Source: an uncultured Thermofilaceae archaeon
Lineage (GTDB): Archaea > Thermoproteota > Thermoprotei > Thermofilales > Thermofilaceae
Length of the DNA: 64,000 nucleotides
Assembly (NCBI GenBank): GCA_938036345.1
Contig: CALHPJ010000001.1
Location: 1 to 64,000, forward strand
Reading direction: 5' to 3'
How positions within the stretch are numbered: the first letter of the stretch is position 1; every line of letters begins with the position of its first letter. The notes under the pieces were generated by a model. It did no database searches and was not told the origin of the DNA. It worked only from the letters and a program-made list of their open reading frames with translations. This document shows positions 15,920 through 24,181 of the stretch, one piece after another. The translations under genes and the position numbers were made by a program.

Positions 15920-16384
15920 TTAAAAATCGCTCACGATAGGTATCGATGTAATCGAGGAGCCGTAGTCATCCACTCTATAAGCCGCGAACTTCGTGGGATA
16001 ACCGGGCTTGTAAGCCACGATTAACCAGCATTCGCCCGGACATTCCATCATCCTGTGCCTATCACTTAGCGATGGAAGCGGTTCGTCACGCGCATGGCTG
16101 TGGTAAAGTCCGATGTACTCCATCCCCGCTTTACCGGCATCAATTATTACCTGCATCCACTCACGGACGTCAAACCAGAAGGAGGTGCTCGAGGCCAGTA
16201 TGTTTCTCAGGGGAACCGTCTTAGTGATAGAGCACAAGCCACCTGTTACGTAGCCAAACAGGGCTCCGCAAGCCTCGATAGGGTACTCTCTTCTTATGTG
16301 CTCTATGACAGAGCCAGCTACAGATTTGGGGAGGATAAGCTTGTATATCCTCTCGATTGGCTGGACAGAGACGCTTGCCTCCAC
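15920..16384 (-). CDS. JAMM/MPN+ metalloprotease
   Basis: Zinc isopeptidase-like protein of the JAB1/MPN+ family; archaeal relatives cleave ubiquitin-like SAMP modifiers. With GTG 16384 as start (154 residues), the JAMM set is complete: Glu37 (PIEACG), His95 and His97 (HSH), Ser105 and Asp108, with the exact H-x-H-x7-S-x2-D spacing. The start is chosen because a minus-strand TATA-like cttataac (near 16410) is about 26 bases upstream; an in-frame GTG at 16429 is upstream of that box. It heads a probable operon with the coiled-coil gene. Confidence 0.88.
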   Translation of the reverse strand: MEASVSVQPIERIYKLILPKSVAGSVIEHIRREYPIEACGALFGYVTGGLCSITKTVPLRNILASSTSFWFDVREWMQVIIDAGKAGMEYIGLYHSHARDEPLPSLSDRHRMMECPGECWLIVAYKPGYPTKFAAYRVDDYGSSITSIPIVSDF

Positions 16385-16483
16385 CAGTTGGGAATTGCTT
16401 AGAAGAGTTATAAGGGTTCCCGCGCTCACGCTTATTTTCAGTGGTTTCGGAACGTTTTTTTCGATGCTATAGAGGTTGCGTTG

Positions 16484-17173
16484 ATGACCAGCAAGCTGTG
16501 GAAGTTAGCCTACGAAAAGGGGAGCAGGGTTATCGTAGCATTTGACACGATATCGGCTGAACCAGATTTAATCGCCGAGTCCATCGAGGAGTACGCGGTT
16601 GGCCTTAAAATAGGGCTTCCCTTCCTACTTCGATGGGGGTCCGAGGCAATCAGAAACTTATGCAGAAAGTACGGCGAGAGTCTTTACATGTTGTGCGATA
16701 TGAAATTGGCTGATATACCCTACGTGGTGTCCGAGGCGCTTATTCTGATTAAGGAACTGGGTTTCGACGGTGCAATAGCGCACGTTTTTCAAGGCGGAAT
16801 ACAGGAGTTCTCTAAACTGCCTGGTAGGCCGGACCTCTTCGGGTTAATAGCCATGAGCCATCCCCAATCCACGCTAATCGATGCCCACTTCGAAGACTTG
16901 CTCAAGGCGGTTGTTGACGCCGGAGCCGAGGGTTGTGTAGTGCCGGCAACTAAACCCGACATTATTAGGAGGGCCCGCAGGCTTGCACCTGGGCTAACGC
17001 TGCTAGCACCCGGGATTGGAGCTCAAGGGCCGCAGCCAGGCTCAGCTATAGGAGCTGGAGCAGACTTTGAGATAATCGGTAGATCCGTGACGCTGAGCGA
17101 AGATCCAGGTAGCGCATGCAAGGCCGCACGCGACGCGATAAACGCCATAATTAAAAAACAGCTCTTGAGGTAG
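16484..17173 (+). CDS. pyrF: Orotidine 5'-phosphate decarboxylase
   Basis: Decarboxylates OMP to UMP, last step of UMP synthesis. The 229 residues hold the catalytic DMKLADIP (72-79, Asp72, Lys74 and Asp77), the N-terminal VIVAFD strand and the phosphate-binding IGRSVT loop near the C-terminus. ATG 16484 is chosen over the adjoining TTG 16481. It is the first gene of pyrF-pyrE-pyrB-pyrI; pyrE starts within 14 bases of its stop. Confidence 0.95.
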   Translation: MTSKLWKLAYEKGSRVIVAFDTISAEPDLIAESIEEYAVGLKIGLPFLLRWGSEAIRNLCRKYGESLYMLCDMKLADIPYVVSEALILIKELGFDGAIAHVFQGGIQEFSKLPGRPDLFGLIAMSHPQSTLIDAHFEDLLKAVVDAGAEGCVVPATKPDIIRRARRLAPGLTLLAPGIGAQGPQPGSAIGAGADFEIIGRSVTLSEDPGSACKAARDAINAIIKKQLLR

Positions 17174-17186
17174 CTTGGGTGTCCGA

Positions 17187-17729
17187 ATGGGTAAGACCGA
17201 GGTTATAGAAGCCTTGACTAAGGCAGGGTGCCTACTTCGCGGCACTTTCAAGCTGAGCTCTGGAAAAATCAGTGATGTGTACGTTGACGTGAGAAGATTG
17301 TACTCCCACCCAGCAGAGCTTAAAGTAGTAGTTGCGGATCTTGTTGAGATCGTTAGGCAGCTCGGCTGCGGTTACATAGCTGGCGTGGAGAGCGGTGGAA
17401 TACCCTTAGCCACCCTATGCTCCTACATCCTCGGCAAGCCCTTGATTTACGTTAGGAAAAAACCTAAGGAGCACGGTACCCAGAAAATGATTGAGGGCCA
17501 TGTAGAGGGCAAAGGAGCAATAGCGGTAGTGATCGATGATGTGGCAACAACCGGCCTTTCGATACTTAGAGCCGTAGCGGTGCTGAGAGAGGCTGGACTC
17601 GAGGTTAGGGACGCGCTGGTCGTTATAGATAGGGAAGAGGGAGCGGAATCTACCCTAAAAGGTAGCGGAGTTACCCTGCACTCGCTACTTAAGCTCAAAG
17701 AGCTCCTGAATGCCTCTACACAAGCTTAA
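17187..17729 (+). CDS. pyrE: Orotate phosphoribosyltransferase
   Basis: Joins orotate and PRPP to form OMP. The PRPP-binding signature [10 protein letters not shown] lies near residues 116-125 of 180, and the RKKPKEHG segment near 90-97 matches the flexible catalytic loop. ATG 17187 has GGGTG five bases upstream; TTG 17175 is an alternative. It overlaps the longest reading of pyrB, and PRPP would come from the prs gene at 54 kb. Confidence 0.94.
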   Translation: MGKTEVIEALTKAGCLLRGTFKLSSGKISDVYVDVRRLYSHPAELKVVVADLVEIVRQLGCGYIAGVESGGIPLATLCSYILGKPLIYVRKKPKEHGTQKMIEGHVEGKGAIAVVIDDVATTGLSILRAVAVLREAGLEVRDALVVIDREEGAESTLKGSGVTLHSLLKLKELLNASTQA

Positions 17730-17760
17730 ATTACCTGCAGAGTTAGAAAGGGGGGTTACA

Positions 17761-18684
17761 GTGTTCGCCGACAAAGACGTATTAACGATAACGGATTTCT
17801 CGAGAGAGGCGCTAGAGAGGTTATTTGAAGAAACCGATGTGATTCTGAACGCGCTAACAAGTGGGAAAAAATTGGATGCACTCAACGGTTACATAATGGC
17901 AACGGCGTTCTTCGAGCCGAGTACAAGGACAAAGATGAGCTTCCAAACGGCTATGCTGAGGCTCGGGGGAGCTTGCGTGGACCTGCCGCCCGAGGAAATA
18001 TCCTCCAGGGCGAAGGGGGAAAGTTTAGCAGATACCATAAGGATGCTCGACTCCTATGCAGACGTCATAGTGATAAGGCATCGCTTAGAGGGGGCGGCGA
18101 AGTTTGCAGCTGAGATTGCCGAGCACCCGGTTATAAACGGGGGGGATGGAACGCGGGATCATCCCACACAAACGATGATAGACCTTTACACGATTAAACG
18201 GGCTCACGGTAGCATAGATGGCTTGACGGTGGGAGTTCTGGGGGATCTTAAGTATGGGCGCGCGGCTAGATCCTTCATACTGGGTTTAAGCATATTTAAG
18301 CCCAAGAAGATCTACCTGATTTCGCCTCCACAGCTTTCATGTAGACCTGAAGTCCTTCATTTTCTCGAGGAAAAGGGGATTTGCTACGAGGAAGCTTCTA
18401 CTGTTACGAAGGTTTTACCCGAGTTGGATGTATTGTACGTGACTAGAATTCAGAGGGAGCGTTTCCCTGACCCGGTGGAGTACGAGAAAGTTAGGGGTAG
18501 CTACGTAGTGAATGAGCTTCTTCTCAAGAGCGCGAAGGAGAATTTAGCCGTGCTTCACCCTCTCCCTAGGGTTGACGAACTAGCGTATAGCTTGGACCAG
18601 ACAAGTCACGCATGGTACTTTAAGCAGGCCTACTTCGGTGTCCCGGTGAGAATGGCCCTGCTTAAACTCATATTAAAGGGCTGA
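17761..18684 (+). CDS. pyrB: Aspartate carbamoyltransferase catalytic chain
   Basis: Makes N-carbamoyl-aspartate from carbamoyl phosphate and aspartate. The 307 residues show [11 protein letters not shown] (51-61, carbamoyl phosphate loop), DHPTQT, and HPLPRVDE near the end, all active-site signatures. I choose GTG 17761 because aaaggggggtt stands four bases before it and it gives the usual family length; ATG 17710 would add 17 residues inside pyrE. It is paired with a regulatory chain gene downstream, as in allosteric ATCases. Confidence 0.94.
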   Translation: MFADKDVLTITDFSREALERLFEETDVILNALTSGKKLDALNGYIMATAFFEPSTRTKMSFQTAMLRLGGACVDLPPEEISSRAKGESLADTIRMLDSYADVIVIRHRLEGAAKFAAEIAEHPVINGGDGTRDHPTQTMIDLYTIKRAHGSIDGLTVGVLGDLKYGRAARSFILGLSIFKPKKIYLISPPQLSCRPEVLHFLEEKGICYEEASTVTKVLPELDVLYVTRIQRERFPDPVEYEKVRGSYVVNELLLKSAKENLAVLHPLPRVDELAYSLDQTSHAWYFKQAYFGVPVRMALLKLILKG

Positions 18685-18694
18685 GAAAGGGGGA

Positions 18695-18704
18695 GATTTT
18701 TAAC
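18695..18704 (+). promoter_or_regulatory. Internal promoter candidate before pyrI
   Basis: The sequence gatttttaac between pyrB and pyrI is centred about 27 bases before ATG 18727, the usual spacing for leaderless archaeal transcripts. It suggests pyrI and the following HTH gene can be transcribed apart from pyrFEB. Confidence 0.4.
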
Positions 18705-18726
18705 CTTCGATAGGTTGCTTAGATGT

Positions 18727-19203
18727 ATGGAGAAGGAGCTCAAGGTAAGTAAGATTAGGAATGGAACAGTGATAGACCACATAGACGCTGGCAGGGCGCT
18801 TCACGTCCTCAATATACTTGGGTTAAACGGCAGTGAGGGTTTAACGATAGCCGTGGTTATGAACGTGCCCAGCAGCAAGTTAGGCAGGAAAGATATAGTT
18901 AAGATCGAGGGTGTTGAGCTTCGGCAAGACCAGGTTAGCAAGATAGCTTTGATAGCTCCCTCTGCCACGATCAACATCATCAAAGATTACGAAGTCGCGG
19001 AGAAGGTTAAGGTCCGGGTTCCACCCGTAATAGAGGGGCTTTTAAAGTGCGCTAACCCAAACTGTATAACGAACCAGCCGAGGGAGCCTGTGAAACCTAG
19101 GTTCATAGTGAGGTCTCTGAGACCCCTCAGAATGTTTTGCTCCTTCTGTGGAGTTGAACTGAGTCAAGAGGACGTGATTCAGCAGCTTACCAAGGGAGGT
19201 TGA
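18727..19203 (+). CDS. pyrI: Aspartate carbamoyltransferase regulatory chain
   Basis: Binds nucleotide effectors and zinc and bridges the catalytic trimers. The 158 residues contain the allosteric domain (about 1-95, with NGTVIDHIDAGRAL near 11-24) and a zinc domain with CANPNC and CSFC, the normal C-x4-C and C-x2-C ligand pairs. ATG 18727 lies 27 bases after an A/T box; an upstream TTG 18715 is less likely. The HTH gene begins two bases after its stop. Confidence 0.94.
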   Translation: MEKELKVSKIRNGTVIDHIDAGRALHVLNILGLNGSEGLTIAVVMNVPSSKLGRKDIVKIEGVELRQDQVSKIALIAPSATINIIKDYEVAEKVKVRVPPVIEGLLKCANPNCITNQPREPVKPRFIVRSLRPLRMFCSFCGVELSQEDVIQQLTKGG

Positions 19204-19204
19204 C

Positions 19205-19513
19205 TTGAGTAGGCGAGAGCGAATTATTGAGCTAATTTCCTCGGTGGATAAGCCGCTTGATGTCAAAGAGATAGCCAAAGCGCTGGGCATTAAACCGAGC
19301 GAGGCTAAAACCATTTACGAAGACCTCGCTCATATCGCGCGCAGCTTACGTGGCACCAGTAGCGTGCTGCTGATGGAACCCCCTTCATGCTTAAGTTGCG
19401 GGTACGTCTTTAAAGACCTAGACAGTCCGAGAAGACCCTCCAGGTGTCCAAAATGCAAGAGCGAACGTATAAGCAACCCTCGGTTTATCATCCGGGATAG
19501 GGGGTCGGTTTAG
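19205..19513 (+). CDS. HTH plus zinc-ribbon predicted transcription factor
   Basis: A 102-residue protein: an N-terminal helix-turn-helix (about 5-45, with LDVKEIAKALGIKPSEAKTI) and a C-terminal zinc ribbon with CLSCG near 62 and CPKCKS near 81. This architecture is common in archaeal regulators. The start is TTG 19205 with GGGAGGT upstream in the end of pyrI. Its place at the end of the pyr cluster makes a pyrimidine regulator tempting but unproven. Confidence 0.82.
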   Translation: MSRRERIIELISSVDKPLDVKEIAKALGIKPSEAKTIYEDLAHIARSLRGTSSVLLMEPPSCLSCGYVFKDLDSPRRPSRCPKCKSERISNPRFIIRDRGSV

Positions 19514-19517
19514 GAGC

Positions 19518-20321
19518 ATGCACGAGTTGGAAAAAGTAAAGCAAGTACCCGAAATGGTGATAGACCACAGGATATCAATTGTCGGCCACGCCCTATTCCT
19601 AGGGGATATTGGCGCTCTCGTAGTCGCAGACCTGCACCTAGGGTACGAGCAGGCCTTGGAAGATGCAGGAGTTTTTATACCGGCTGTCCAGTACAGGCTC
19701 ATCAAGAGCTTCATTTTAGAGGCTCTCCAGGAAACAGGAGCTGAGGAGTTGATCGTTCTGGGAGATGTAAAACACGAGTTCGGTAGCGCACTTAGGCAAG
19801 AGTGGAGCGAGACCCTGGACCTTTTTTCCGAGCTGAAGTCCAGGAACTTGAAAGTGCGTGTGGTAAGGGGGAACCACGACAACTTCCTTATACCGATCCT
19901 TAAACGTCTGGAGATCCCACTTCATGACCCCTACTACATAGAGGAGGGGCACCTCTTTACCCATGGGCATAAAGAGCTACCGCTTGATGCTTGGAGTCGG
20001 GATATCAAGTACACGATAATCGCGCACGAGCACCCAGCCATAATCCTGAGAGATGAGTTGGGAGTCACCGTAAAGCTGAAGTGTTTCCTCAAGGGTAGTA
20101 TTGAAAAATCTGAGATGCTAGTCCTTCCAGCTTCCTCGCCTTTGATGCCCGGCACCGAGGTAAATGTCCCTAGGACACGGTTCCTGTCCCCGTTCCTAAA
20201 GCGTGTTGATGTGGACTCCATGAGGGTCTACGCTGTGGATTTGAGCGCCGGCGTATACGACTTTGGCACTGTAGGTTTACTGAGGCGCTTGATCCAGAGG
20301 GCCACCAGCTCAACTGATTGA
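19518..20321 (+). CDS. SbcD/Mre11-related archaeal metallophosphoesterase
   Basis: Calcineurin-like phosphoesterase of the archaeal SbcD-related group. The 267 residues have the metal motifs in order: ADLHLGYE (39-46), LGDVKHEF (about 75-82), RGNHD (about 115-119), THGH and EHP. The true nuclease Mre11 is longer and has capping domains, so this is a separate family of uncertain substrate. It follows the HTH gene by four bases and may share its transcript. The end overlaps the convergent transferase gene by 12 bases. Confidence 0.87.
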   Translation: MHELEKVKQVPEMVIDHRISIVGHALFLGDIGALVVADLHLGYEQALEDAGVFIPAVQYRLIKSFILEALQETGAEELIVLGDVKHEFGSALRQEWSETLDLFSELKSRNLKVRVVRGNHDNFLIPILKRLEIPLHDPYYIEEGHLFTHGHKELPLDAWSRDIKYTIIAHEHPAIILRDELGVTVKLKCFLKGSIEKSEMLVLPASSPLMPGTEVNVPRTRFLSPFLKRVDVDSMRVYAVDLSAGVYDFGTVGLLRRLIQRATSSTD

Positions 20322-20915
20322 TTTTTCAACGATCAATCTAAGATAATCGGCCATGGGGATCTCGACTTCCTTCCCGCAGTGCTTGCACTTGAATACCACG
20401 TGTTGCCCCCTTATTGCCACCAGTTTCCGGAGTGTCCTACCGCAGTAGCAAACAAAACCCCGCAGCCTGGCGGGATTTCCTAAAACTAGACCGTGCGGCG
20501 GAACGTCCTTTGTCACTACTGAACCGGCCCCCACCATTGCGTATTTACCGACTCTAACTCCGCACACTATCGTGGCGTTAGCACCTATGGACGCCCCTTC
20601 TTCAATTAGAGTGGGAACCAACTCCCACGATTCGTTGAAGGCTCGCGGGTACCGGTCATTTGTAAGAGTGGCGCTGGGCCCTAGGAAAGCCTTTTCCTTC
20701 ACAGTGACACCCCTGTACACTGAAACGAAATTCTGTATTTTAACGCCCTCCCCCACTGAGGCTCCGCTGTCTATGTAAACGCACTTACCCACATTGCAAT
20801 TAGAGCCTAGCTTAGCTCCCTTTCTCACGTGCACAAAATGCCAGATTCTAGTGCCGACGCCCACGTCAGCCCCTTCCTCCACGATGGCTGTTGGGTGAAC
20901 GTAGTAATCAGCCAT
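20310..20915 (-). CDS. Hexapeptide-repeat acyltransferase with C-terminal zinc ribbon
   Basis: Left-handed beta-helix transferase, similar to sugar O- or N-acetyltransferases of surface polysaccharide synthesis. Hexapeptide repeats run from about residue 5 to 150 (AIVEEG, VGVGTR, IGANAT, VGAGSV). The last 50 residues add CYCGR and CKHCGK, a probable zinc ribbon not needed for the helix fold. The acceptor cannot be deduced. Its first bases overlap the end of the YhbY gene by eight. Confidence 0.83.
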   Translation of the reverse strand: MADYYVHPTAIVEEGADVGVGTRIWHFVHVRKGAKLGSNCNVGKCVYIDSGASVGEGVKIQNFVSVYRGVTVKEKAFLGPSATLTNDRYPRAFNESWELVPTLIEEGASIGANATIVCGVRVGKYAMVGAGSVVTKDVPPHGLVLGNPARLRGFVCYCGRTLRKLVAIRGQHVVFKCKHCGKEVEIPMADYLRLIVEKSIS

Positions 20916-21168
20916 GCTTTTTCACCCTTTGCAAGAGTATTGTGTAACCCCTCACTTGGACCACCTGGGCCCTAAGGGCTTGAGCAAGCTCGGCAGCAAT
21001 TGCGGCCTTATTTTCGCGGTTAACCCCGTGCGCATCTCGGAAGTTCTTCAAAAGCTGTACCTTTACAAGGCTACGGACTCGGAGCACGTTATCAATTTCT
21101 TTAAGTAGGGCGTCGGTAATGCCTTTCTTTCCAATCCTTACTGTGACAATCTCCTCCGGGTTTACCAT
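20908..21168 (-). CDS. YhbY/CRS1-domain RNA-binding protein
   Basis: An 86-residue stand-alone CRM (YhbY) domain. The signature VRIGKKGITDALLKEID (10-26), then LVKVQLL and a conserved late VVQVRGYTILLQR strand, match archaeal and bacterial YhbY proteins linked to ribosome assembly. Length is normal for a single domain. It is cotranscribed with the hexapeptide transferase and divergent from the TtuA-like gene. Confidence 0.9.
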   Translation of the reverse strand: MVNPEEIVTVRIGKKGITDALLKEIDNVLRVRSLVKVQLLKNFRDAHGVNRENKAAIAAELAQALRAQVVQVRGYTILLQRVKKHG

Positions 21169-21224
21169 CAGGCAAGTATCTACAACTACGTTTTTAACGT
21201 CTGCTATGGAAACAGGGGGGCCAT

Positions 21225-22163
21225 CTGGTTAAGTGCGACATTTGCTCCAAGGAGGCAGCGGTTAAATCGGCCTACCTAGGGCTGCACCTCTGCGACTACC
21301 ACTTTTCCCAGTACTTCGAGCGCAGGTTTCTCAAGACGGTGGAGAGGTTCAAGCTTTTCAAACCCGGCGATAGGGTTGCGGTCGCCGTATCAGGGGGTAA
21401 GGATAGCCTGACGCTGCTTTACCTGCTTTCCAAGTACAGGGACCAGTTAGGAGTTGAGTTGGTAGCCGTCCTCGTGGACGAAGGCATAAGCGGGTACCGG
21501 GAGTACAAGCGGTTCACCGCCGAAAAGTACGCGCGCGCATGGGGGGTTGAGCTACGCATTGCATCTTTCAAGGAGAGATTCGGTTTTACGCTAGACGAGG
21601 CGGTTTTTGCGCTGATGATGGAGGGGCTATCGGTAAAGCCCTGCTCGGTCTGCGGTGTTCTTAGGCGGTACTTGCTCAATCGCACAGCGCTTGAAGTCGG
21701 GGCCGATAAACTGGCCACTGCCCACAACCTAGACGACGAGGCCCAAGCTTTTCTAATGAACGCCATCCAGGCCAATCTGACCGCTTTCTCAAGAGAGGGG
21801 ATTGCCGATACGAAGGCTCACGAGCTTCTGGTACCGCGAGTTAAACCGCTCTACTTTGCACCCGAAAAAGAAGTGATGGCGTACGCTCTTCTCAATTCGA
21901 TTGAAAGCCCCTACGTTGAGTGTCCCTACATAGTCTACTCCATGCGCAATGTGGTGCGCAGATGGCTTAACTACGTCGAGCTTGAGGACCCCCTGGTTAA
22001 GTACAGGGTACTCGCTTCTAAAGAGCTCTTGGCCGGGGTATACAAGGAAGCGGGCGAATTCAAGTTATGCAAGCTTTGCGGCATGCCTTCTTCGGGGGAT
22101 TTATGCAAGGCGTGCGAGGTTTCAGAGGAAGTAAGAAGGATTTATAAATTAAAAAGGTCGTAA
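21225..22163 (+). CDS. TtuA-like tRNA 2-thiolation protein, start probably CTG
   Basis: PP-loop ATPase of the TtuA/TIGR00269 group, which thiolates U54 of tRNA in thermophiles. Read from CTG 21225 (312 residues) it has N-terminal zinc ligands C4, C7, C23 and H26 (CDIC, LCDYH), PP-loop SGGKDS (56-61), Cys pair CSVC near 140 and Cys near 232 placed like the 4Fe-4S ligands, and C-terminal CKLC/CKAC zinc ligands. The first ATG/GTG/TTG in this frame is GTG 21339, which would delete the N-terminal finger. An in-frame TAA at 21195 bounds the start. GGGGGG at 21215-21220 and a tttttaacg box about 30 bases upstream support a start near 21225. Confidence 0.82.
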   Translation: MVKCDICSKEAAVKSAYLGLHLCDYHFSQYFERRFLKTVERFKLFKPGDRVAVAVSGGKDSLTLLYLLSKYRDQLGVELVAVLVDEGISGYREYKRFTAEKYARAWGVELRIASFKERFGFTLDEAVFALMMEGLSVKPCSVCGVLRRYLLNRTALEVGADKLATAHNLDDEAQAFLMNAIQANLTAFSREGIADTKAHELLVPRVKPLYFAPEKEVMAYALLNSIESPYVECPYIVYSMRNVVRRWLNYVELEDPLVKYRVLASKELLAGVYKEAGEFKLCKLCGMPSSGDLCKACEVSEEVRRIYKLKRS

Positions 22164-22201
22164 AATATTTTAACGTGAAAATCGTCCACTAACGAGAGAG
22201 C

Positions 22202-22585
22202 ATGTTCATTCCCAGATACCTCCTCAGGCAGCTATACGTCAAAGGCAGCTTAGAGAACGTGGATATCAACGGCGATGGGGTGCTTGATGGCGCTAAGATA
22301 AAGCTCAGGAATACTTTGGGTGGTGGAACCGTACGGGGTAGGTTGCGGGCCATAATCGACGGTGAAGAAGTACCTCCTGAGAAGATACTAATCGAGTTTA
22401 AGGGAGAGAGAATGAGAGCATCTGAGGCAGCAGGGAGATCGATGTACGTTGCTGTCGGGGATGAAATCGATATTTTCTTCGAGCTTGGTAAAGCGCTCGC
22501 CCCCGGCGAACACAAGATAGAGTTAGAACTCGATGTGCAAGAGCTAGGACCAGTAGGCTTCGACTTCACAGATGTAGTGAAATAA
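22202..22585 (+). CDS. Small conserved beta-rich archaeal protein
   Basis: A 127-residue protein that opens FIPRYLLRQLYVKGSLENV and continues with alternating strands, ending in a PGEHKIELELDVQELGPVGFDF pattern. I think it belongs to a small archaeal family found alone or at the end of larger enzymes (possibly DUF6379), but I cannot confirm this. A DxNxDG-like DINGDGVLDG near 22-31 could be a calcium loop. A frame open on the opposite strand is a shadow. No signal peptide. Confidence 0.7.
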   Translation: MFIPRYLLRQLYVKGSLENVDINGDGVLDGAKIKLRNTLGGGTVRGRLRAIIDGEEVPPEKILIEFKGERMRASEAAGRSMYVAVGDEIDIFFELGKALAPGEHKIELELDVQELGPVGFDFTDVVK

Positions 22586-23402
22586 CTGTAGCCAAAAGAG
22601 CTAAAGCTGCTTCGCTCATCAGGTTAACTGTCTCATTTTTTATAAAGGGTAACCCCAACACCGCTCTAGTCTTAGAGCCGCAGACGTGAATTGATTTATC
22701 CGAAAATGCACCGCACTTAGGACATAGGTACTTTATCTGCGCTACTGCACCGAGCACGCTGTCTAGGATCTCCCCGCCCCACCCTAAAAGGAGAACTAGG
22801 GCACCGAAGCTAAACGGGTCGATTCTAACCGAAGCCCAGCTCCACCCGTAATTTCTAGCAAGAGCTAACAGCAGACTAGCCGGGACAGCTATGAAAGCAG
22901 AGCCCATCACTGCTCCTAGCTCGCCTAAAAGCGTGACACCCCCCGACACGCCGTGTGGGACTTTCCTGCGAAGGTTTGTTATAAGGCGAGGTTCCACTGA
23001 GCTTAGGGACCCAAGTTCGGAGGCCCATGTATCCGCGTTCGAGAAAGCTATGGTTGAAGCTACAGCCAACGCGGCGGCTTCCCGCAGTCCGTTAACAGTG
23101 TAGCATAAGCCGGAAACCACGGCCGGTACACCGCCGCTGCACAGCACTTGGCTAAGGCTCCTTCCCCCCTCCCTCTCAGATGCTCCACGCTCTTTTTTCT
23201 TCCTATAGCCGATTCGAGTAAAAGCCGATGATGAGGAGAAGAACAGAAACATTAGGACAAAGCCCTCCCAGCTTGTGGCTATAAGCACCAAGGCTAACAG
23301 CACCGCCGCTGCGATTCCGCTGCTACTCAGTGCCTTGTACTTCTTGGCGAGAAAAGCGGTTACCGCAGTCAAAAGCAAACCCAGTGCAATTTGTGCGGTC
23401 AA
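22566..23402 (-). CDS. DUF92/TMEM19-family integral membrane protein
   Basis: Polytopic membrane protein of the DUF92 family, whose plant member VTE6 is a phytyl-phosphate kinase; the archaeal substrate is unknown. The 278 residues have six or seven spans and the family core near 105-165, with STIAFSNADTWASELG, LITNLRRKVPHGVSGGVT, and WGGEILDSVLGA later. A soluble loop CPKCGAFSDKSIHVCGS near 228-244 adds three cysteines and a histidine. The start is TTG 23402; the stop overlaps the convergent gene by 20 bases. Confidence 0.85.
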   Translation of the reverse strand: MTAQIALGLLLTAVTAFLAKKYKALSSSGIAAAVLLALVLIATSWEGFVLMFLFFSSSSAFTRIGYRKKKERGASEREGGRSLSQVLCSGGVPAVVSGLCYTVNGLREAAALAVASTIAFSNADTWASELGSLSSVEPRLITNLRRKVPHGVSGGVTLLGELGAVMGSAFIAVPASLLLALARNYGWSWASVRIDPFSFGALVLLLGWGGEILDSVLGAVAQIKYLCPKCGAFSDKSIHVCGSKTRAVLGLPFIKNETVNLMSEAALALLATVISLHL

Positions 23403-23496
23403 GATAGCCCACCCTCGCTAGAGTAGCTGCGTTTCAAGGCTGTTCTAAGACCCCAGATACGTTTAAATTTAAACGTATGGTAAGATCGGTGATTCC

Positions 23497-24180
23497 ATGC
23501 CAATAGAGTATAGCGATGATTTAGTGAGGGAGCTACGTGAAGCGCTCAGAACCTTAGTCAACCCTGTAAAACTGCTTTTCTTTACTAACCCCCAGGAGGA
23601 GTGTGAGCACTGCGACGATATAAGGGAGATCCTAAACCTCTTATCAAAGGTCTCTGACAAGGTTAAAGTTGAAGAGTACACCAACGAATCTAAAGAAGCC
23701 CTCCGACTGGAGGTTCCTATGTACCCGGCTTTAATTGTACACGGGGCCGAAGAGTACAATATCCGCTTCTTCGGAACCCCTGCAGGATACGAGTTTGCGG
23801 CGTTAATTGAGGATATTCAGGATGCTTCTAGAGGCGAGCCGCGCAACCTCTCTCCCAGGCTTAGCGAGGCACTAAGAAAATATGTTACAATGAAAACTAG
23901 GATAAAAGTGTTCGTAACCCCCTCGTGCCCCTACTGCCCGCTAGCGGTTAGAGCCGCCCATCGGTTCGCAATGGTGAACCGAATGATTTACGGCGACATG
24001 ATTGAGGCTCTAGAATTCTCCGACTTGGCAGGTAAGTACGGAGTCTACGCTGTACCGAAGGTGGTTATCGAGGTTAATGGGGAGGATAGGGTTCAATTTG
24101 AGGGGGCAGCCCCCGACGCGCACTTTGTATCATATGTCTTGAAGGCTAACGGAGTGGAACTTGGCTCTCTAGGGGGATGA
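23497..24180 (+). CDS. Protein disulfide oxidoreductase (two thioredoxin folds)
   Basis: PDO of hyperthermophiles, a cytoplasmic protein with two thioredoxin-fold units. Redox motifs are CEHC (36-39) and CPYC (144-147), with the matching cis-proline segments VPMYP (about 73-77) and AVPKV. The 227-residue length is typical. It makes or shuffles intracellular disulfides that stabilise proteins. The A/T box tttaaatttaaacg (23462-23475) lies upstream. The following unknown gene starts two bases after its stop. Confidence 0.94.
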   Translation: MPIEYSDDLVRELREALRTLVNPVKLLFFTNPQEECEHCDDIREILNLLSKVSDKVKVEEYTNESKEALRLEVPMYPALIVHGAEEYNIRFFGTPAGYEFAALIEDIQDASRGEPRNLSPRLSEALRKYVTMKTRIKVFVTPSCPYCPLAVRAAHRFAMVNRMIYGDMIEALEFSDLAGKYGVYAVPKVVIEVNGEDRVQFEGAAPDAHFVSYVLKANGVELGSLGG

Positions 24181-24181
24181 A

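Noticed and set aside
22189-22569. Long open frame antisense to the 22202-22585 gene
   Set aside because: Its sequence is low in hydrophobic periodicity and rich in Ser/Pro typical of antisense shadows, whereas the plus-strand product has a coherent beta-rich pattern and good start context.
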